This document shows positions 15,392-18,947 of a stretch of DNA of 18,947 nucleotides, in pieces (within the stretch, counting starts at the first letter, position 1; every line of letters starts with the position of its first letter). The notes beneath the pieces were generated by a model. It ran no database searches. It was not told the origin of the DNA and saw only the letters and a program-made list of their open reading frames with translations. Origin of the DNA: JBOGGX01 sp050744245. GTDB taxonomy: Bacteria; Actinomycetota; Acidimicrobiia; Acidimicrobiales; JBOGGX01. Where the stretch lies: the NCBI GenBank assembly GCA_050744245.1, contig JBOGGX010000104.1, positions 1 through 18,947 of the forward strand, in the 5' to 3' direction. Both the position numbers and the translations under genes were made by a program.

Positions 15392-15421
15392 TTGACCCTC
15401 CCAGATACCGGAGGGTTTACC
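15392..15421 (+). promoter_or_regulatory. MerR-type operator/promoter of merA
   Basis: TTGACC, an 18-base spacer CTCCCAGATACCGGAGGG, then TTTACC (TTACCG gives a 19-base spacer). The ACCCTCC/GGAGGGT dyad sits between -35 and -10, the over-long spacing that MerR proteins untwist on metal binding. It lies between divergent merR and merA and can control both. Confidence 0.78.
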
Positions 15422-15484
15422 GTGCCCGACAGGAGCGCTCCCGGCACGGCGTCGGGGCGCCGTCGGATCAAGGGAGCGGACCGG

Positions 15485-16855
15485 ATGGTGGACTACGACT
15501 TGGCGATCGTCGGCTCGGGCGGTGCACCGCGTTCGGCGCCGCGATCGAAGCCCGCCGCCGAGACGCCCGCGTCGTCATGATCGAGGAAGCCACGGTGGAG
15601 GGCACTTGCGTGAACGTGGGCTGCATCCCGTCCAAGGCCCTCCTTGCTGCGGCCACAGCACGCCACACCGCCGCGTCGCACCCGTTCAGCGGACTGCCGA
15701 CGTCGGCTGGTCCGGTGGACCTCGCCGCTCTGATCGGGAAGGGCGAGCTGGTCGCCGGCATGCGCCAGCACAAGTACCTCGACCTCCCGGATGTGTACGG
15801 GTTCGAGATCGTCGCCGGCCACGCCGAGTTCAACGACACCGCGACCCTCACCGTTGGCGGCCACGAGCTCCGAGCGAGCGCCTGTCTGGTCGCCACCGGC
15901 ACCGAACCAACCATCCCCCTGCTGCCCGGCCTCCACGAGGCCGGCTTCCTGACCTCGGCCACCGCGATGGAACAAACGAGCCTGCCCGAGCGGCTGGTGA
16001 CCATCGGCGGCGGGTTCGTCGGGCTGGAGCTGAGCCAGCTCTACGCCCGGCTCGGCACCCCGGTCACGATCATCGGCCGCCTCGCACCGCGTGCTGAACC
16101 CGAGCTGGCTTCCCGGCTCCGGCTCGTCCTCATGGACGAGGGCATCGACGTCGCCAACGCCCGCGCCACCGCCGTCGAATCCCGAGGCGCCGCCAAGGTC
16201 GTGCACACCGACCGGGGACGCGGTGTCGAAGGCGACGCCGTCCTGGTCGCCGGCGGCCGCCACGCCCGCATCGACGGCCTCGACCTCTCGGCGGCGGGGG
16301 TCGAGGTCGACAAAGCCGGTTTCGTCGCCGTCGACGCCAGCCTGCGCACGACCAACCCAAACGTGTTCGCGGGGGACGTCACCGGCGGCCCCCAGCTCGT
16401 GTACGTCGCCGCCGCACAGGGCCACCTCGCCGCCACCAACGCCCTGGCCAACAGCCACGCCCCGATCGACTACACGGCCCTGCCGTCGGTGGTGTTCACC
16501 GACCCCCAGCTCGCTTCGGCCGGGCTCACCGAAGCCCAGGCCGTGGCGGCGGGCTACGACTGCGACTGCCGGGTCCTCGGGCTCGACAACGTGCCCCCGC
16601 GCCCTCGTCGAGCACGACACCCGAGGCGCCATCAAGCTGATCGCCGACCCGCAGACCGGCAGGGTCCTCGGCGTGCACGCCCTCGCCGCCGCCGGTGACC
16701 TCGTCCTCGCCGGCGTCTACGCGATCAAGTTCGGGCTCACAATCGACGACCTCGCCGGCACCTGGGCGCCCTACCTGACCATGAGCGAAGCACTCCGCCT
16801 GGTCGCCCAATCCTTCACCCGTCCCGTCGACGAACTCTCTTGCTGCGCCGCCTGA
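15485..16855 (+). pseudogene. merA: Mercuric reductase MerA, two frame changes
   Basis: Mercuric reductase reduces Hg(II) to volatile Hg(0) with NADPH and FAD. It starts directly with the FAD domain (VDYDLAIVGSGGA), lacking an N-terminal metal-binding HMA domain. It shows GTCVNVGCIPSKAL with the redox cysteine pair, the NADPH domain TIGGGFVGLELSQLYARLG, the FAD motif TNPNVFAGDVT, the interface domain LPSVVFTDPQLASAGLTEAQA and the C-terminal vicinal pair ELSCCAA that marks MerA. ATG 15485 has AGGGAG 8 bases upstream. Frames change near 15528 and in the five-C run at 16594-16598. The two changes compensate, so the total length (457 codons including stop) is a multiple of three. As written, translation from 15485 stops at 15580. 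Either the gene is dead or the sequence has two base errors. Confidence 0.88.
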
Positions 16856-16890
16856 CCAGACCAGCTGACAAGGAAGGGACCACCGGCACC

Positions 16891-17242
16891 GTGACGACCA
16901 CCGATGTCATCGTCAGATCCGTGCTCTGCCCCACGTGCGGCTGCTCACTCGTCCGCTTGGGACTCAGCCGCGAGCAGGCGTTCCACACGGCGCACGATCG
17001 CAACCCCTACTCCTTCTGCTGCGAAGGCTGTGCCGACGTCTTCCGGACCGACCCCGACCGGTACCTCGCCCGCATCGGCGACAGTCGTCGTATGTCCCAG
17101 CTGCCTGGGCGAGAAGCCCATGTGCATGACGGTCGCTGTCGAACACGGAGGCCGAACGGTGCACTTCTGCGCGTGCCCCTACTGCCTGGAGAGATTCGAA
17201 CGCGACCCCGGGGGTCTGCTGGCCCGCCTCGAGGACTGGTAA
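16891..17242 (+). pseudogene. Two-module cysteine-rich YHS/TRASH-like protein, one frame change
   Basis: The gene lies 35 bases after merA. Module 1 is VLCPTCGCSLVRLGL, then YSFCCEGCADVFRTDPDRYLARI, a YHS-type metal-binding pattern. Module 2, after a frame change near 17085-17095, is VVVCPSCLGEKPMCMTV, then VHFCACPYCLERFERDPGGLLARLEDW, a related pattern. Joined, it is about 117 residues with 12 cysteines. YHS/TRASH modules bind or deliver soft metal ions. As the last gene of the merR-controlled unit it could be a cytoplasmic Hg(II) carrier feeding MerA (inference). GTG 16891 is the best start, although the purine-rich AAGGAAGG lies 13 bases upstream, rather far. The single frame change may be a sequence error in the gtcgtcgt repeat. 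Confidence 0.65.
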
Positions 17243-17262
17243 CCGGAGACGACTACCGCCGC

Positions 17263-17295
17263 TCACGGCGTGGTCACGGCGTGGTCACGGTGTGG
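17263..17295 (+). repeat. Three tandem copies of an 11-bp unit
   Basis: TCACGGCGTGG occurs at 17263-17273 and 17274-17284, and as TCACGGTGTGG at 17285-17295. The array lies between the convergent YHS-like gene and the APH pseudogene. No function is apparent. Confidence 0.8.
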
Positions 17296-17316
17296 CCGAG
17301 GGCCGGCTGGGGTGGG

Positions 17317-18198
17317 TCAGGACGCGACGTCGTAGAGGAGCCGGTAGAACCGCTGGCGCTGCGGATCGGGCGGCGCGCCGTAGACGGCCAGGAACATGGA
17401 CTCGAGGCCAGGCCCGTAGTTCTCGGTGACTGCCCGGGTGGCCACGGCGAGGTCCCACCACCGGTCGGCCACACCCACATCCCCGAGATCGACATATGCC
17501 GTCACCCGGCAATCGGTGATCAGGGCGTTGGGAGGGCACTAGTCGCCGTGGCACACCACCAGGTCTTCGCCAGTGGGTCGCAACCTTTCCAGCTCGCCGA
17601 GCGCCCCCTGGGCGTCGAGGGGGCGGTGGTCCTCGTCGAAGTCCTCCGCCGGATCGACCAGCCCCGCGGCCACCCGGCGGCGCACATGCGCCATCGCGGC
17701 GGGGAGCCGGAAGTCGAACGGACACCCAGCAACGGGGGCGGTCTCGTGCAAACGGCGCAGCCCCTCGGCCAACGCCACCACCACCTGCCGGACGTCGCCC
17801 AAGGCTGGGTCGGTCCCTGATCGCCCGGCGCGGGCGGCCGTGACCAGCCAGTCGACCGTCCCATCGGTGCCCGTGTCGATCACCTCGGGTACCGGCAGAT
17901 GGTGGGCGGCTGCCCACCGGGTCCGGGCCGCCTCCGCACCAGCCCGGGGTACGCCCCGGCCCGGTTGATCTTCAGGAACCGGGCGGGCTCGCCGACATGC
18001 TCCAGCCGCCAGGTCGTCTGCTGGGCGTAGCAGGAGACCGGAGTCCACTCCCACGCGGCGTACTCGACCACCAGTCCGGCCGGTGCAGCGAGCCTGGCCC
18101 CGTCATGGCGCCGGGCAGGCGACGTTGCCGATCGACGCGCCGTCGGCAGCCAGGAGCCCGCGGGGGCGCGAAGGGCTGAAGCCCTCATGTATGGGCAC
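17317..18198 (-). pseudogene. Aminoglycoside phosphotransferase (APH)-like pseudogene
   Basis: An APH-family kinase remnant. The N-lobe reads EYAAWEWTPVSCYAQQTTWRLEHVGEPARFLKINRAG. After a frame change near 17935 comes EAARTRWAAAHHLPVPEVIDTG, then VVVALAEGLRRLHETAP. The catalytic loop reads VVCHGD, followed directly by an in-frame TAG (17539-17541) and then CPPNALI, so the codon after the catalytic Asp of the HGDxCxPN motif has become a stop. The C-terminus is TAYVDLGDVGVADRWWDLAVATRAV, then FYRLLYDVAS. The start is uncertain: GTG 18198 has AGGAGG 6 bases upstream but would need a further frame change near 18110, while ATG 18188 is in the N-lobe frame. It is non-functional as read. The original substrate is unknown; many such kinases do not confer resistance. 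Confidence 0.8.
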
Positions 18199-18301
18199 TC
18201 GTTTCCTCCTGTCCTCGAACTGGTCCGGTGAGGGCAGGAGGCGACGGTGGTGCTCGCGAAGGTCCGACCGTCATGACCCGCAGGCTAGACCCGGCCGCCG
18301 G

Positions 18302-18601
18302 TCATGAGAGCTGGTCGGGATGGGGTGCCGCGTTGCGGAGCCGGCATCCGCTGAACTCCAGCGTCGAGGTGGCGACTCGTCGCCAGAACGGCCAGATCGA
18401 GGGTGTGACACGCAGTTCGACCCCTGCGGTGGCGTGCCGGTCCAACAGGTCGCCGACGGCCACCCGCTCGGTGGCGTCGACGGTTTGGTCGGTCACCCAG
18501 TAACCGCCGACCTCGTAGTGGGGCCGGAACGGCTCGGTCGGAAGCCGGTAGGCGAACAGTTCGCAGCCCCGCAGTCGGTGCAGCCAGGCGGCTTCGATCA
18601 C
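18302..18601 (-). pseudogene. DUF6886-like protein, C-terminal part only
   Basis: The 99-codon stretch reads IEAAWLHRLRGCELFAYRLPTEPFRP, GGYWVTDQTVDATERVAVGDLLDRHATAGVELRVTPSIWPFWRRV, then STLEFSGCRLRNA. This matches the C-terminal half of a small conserved family I recall as DUF6886 (about 165 residues; the name is unchecked). The N-terminal half, which carries the family's other conserved block, is absent. The apparent GTG start at 18601 overlaps the preceding stop as GTGA, but because both genes are truncated here this looks like a recombination joint, not true coupling. Confidence 0.55.
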
Positions 18602-18947
18602 GTGGCCGGCTCGGGCAGGACGAGCTCCTCGTCGAGCCCGATGCTCTCGACGTCTGGATGGACGGCCAGCCGGTCGAGCGTCTGCTGGTCGACCGTGGCG
18701 CTGAAGCTGTTGACGACCCGGTACGAACGGATGTCGGACGTCCGGCCGGCGGCGGCCTCGGCGTCGAGCAGTTGGCGGACGGAGGTCTGGGTCCGCTCGG
18801 CCTGAGCCTGCAGCGCCTCGACCACCGTCGACACCTGAGCGCCGTCCCGGCCACGATCGAGGCGGGCCCGGGCCGCGACCGCGTTCAGGTCGACCTGCGC
18901 GCGCGGCCGGATCACGACCGGCACCGCCTGGCGCTCAGGTCGCGGGG
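18598..18947 (-). pseudogene. S8 (subtilisin-like) peptidase propeptide region, truncated, running off the window
   Basis: The frame is open to the window edge and reads VVIRPRAQVDLNAVAARARLDRG, VVEALQAQAERTQTSVRQLLDAEAAAG, SDIRSYRVVNSFSATVDQQTLDRLAVHPDVESIGLDEELVLPEPAT, then stop. This is the inhibitor-I9-like propeptide that precedes subtilisin-type catalytic domains in actinobacterial S8 peptidases. The sequence stops exactly where the catalytic domain should follow, so the Asp/His/Ser triad is missing. It is probably the 5' fragment of a broken gene. The true start lies beyond 18947. Confidence 0.6.

Noticed and set aside
17263..17295. Tandem 11-bp repeats as a CRISPR array or origin iterons
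   Set aside because: There are only three units with no spacers, no replication gene and no cas genes; this is a short local duplication.
18598..18601. GTGA overlap as evidence of a real two-gene operon
   Set aside because: Both partners are truncated exactly at the overlap, which fits a recombination joint better.

Overview
The window is very GC-rich coding DNA with short AT-rich islands only at regulatory sites. The gene content points to an actinobacterium (Actinomycetota): a mycobacterial-type CarD, an actinobacterial SARP (BTAD-domain) regulator remnant, DrrAB-like and 'polyketide exporter'-type ABC transporters, a Clp-N/HTH gene pair, a probable leaderless GTG start, and frequent GTG starts and 4-base ATGA/GTGA overlaps. 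I cannot name the genus.

Layout. 1-1.58 kb: an IS110-family transposase gene (minus) broken by four frame changes, its upstream non-coding end, and a scrap resembling a SUKH domain. 1.58-2.86 kb: a hemolysin III/PAQR membrane protein (minus) divergent from carD (plus). 2.88-6.02 kb: a two-gene ABC exporter (minus) divergent from a MarR/GbsR-like regulator, with nested inverted repeats between them. 6.03-8.14 kb: debris consisting of the C-terminal half of an MFS transporter fused to a 5'-truncated SARP regulator, a perfect 13-3-13 palindrome, and an Ig-like-repeat protein with a frameshift. 8.3-9.6 kb: a frameshifted DUF402-like gene, then a small HTH gene overlapping a Clp-N-domain gene, preceded by two tandem TGTCAGT operator-like sites. 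9.64-14.37 kb: a TetR repressor (minus) divergent from a tight plus-strand run of ABC ATPase, permease and permease, followed by merB (organomercurial lyase) and a NUDIX hydrolase. 14.39-17.24 kb: the inorganic mercury part, with a four-helix membrane protein and merR (minus), then merA (mercuric reductase) and a two-module cysteine-rich YHS/TRASH-like protein (plus). 17.3-18.9 kb: an aminoglycoside-phosphotransferase-like pseudogene and two truncated genes joined end to end (an S8 peptidase propeptide region and a DUF6886-like C-terminal half).

How it fits together. About 4 kb makes up a mercury-detoxification locus. merB is placed to be co-transcribed with a TetR-controlled ABC exporter. 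merA and its neighbours carry MerR-type operators: two similar elements (TTGACC, an 18-base spacer holding a CCTCC/GGAGG dyad, then a -10-like hexamer) lie one on each side of merR, one driving merA and one driving the small membrane protein. No merT, merP or merC is visible, so the membrane protein and the YHS-like protein are candidates for the missing transport and trafficking steps.

Main caveat: many genes (IS110, SARP/MFS, Ig-like, DUF402, NUDIX tail, membrane protein, merA, YHS, APH) carry single-base frame changes while their neighbours (carD, both ABC systems, merB, merR, HTH/Clp-N, tetR) are intact. This is either genuine decay of an accessory region or base-level assembly error. At least one change lies in a C homopolymer, but the two truncated-gene junctions and the stop codon in the APH active-site motif do not look like simple indel errors.
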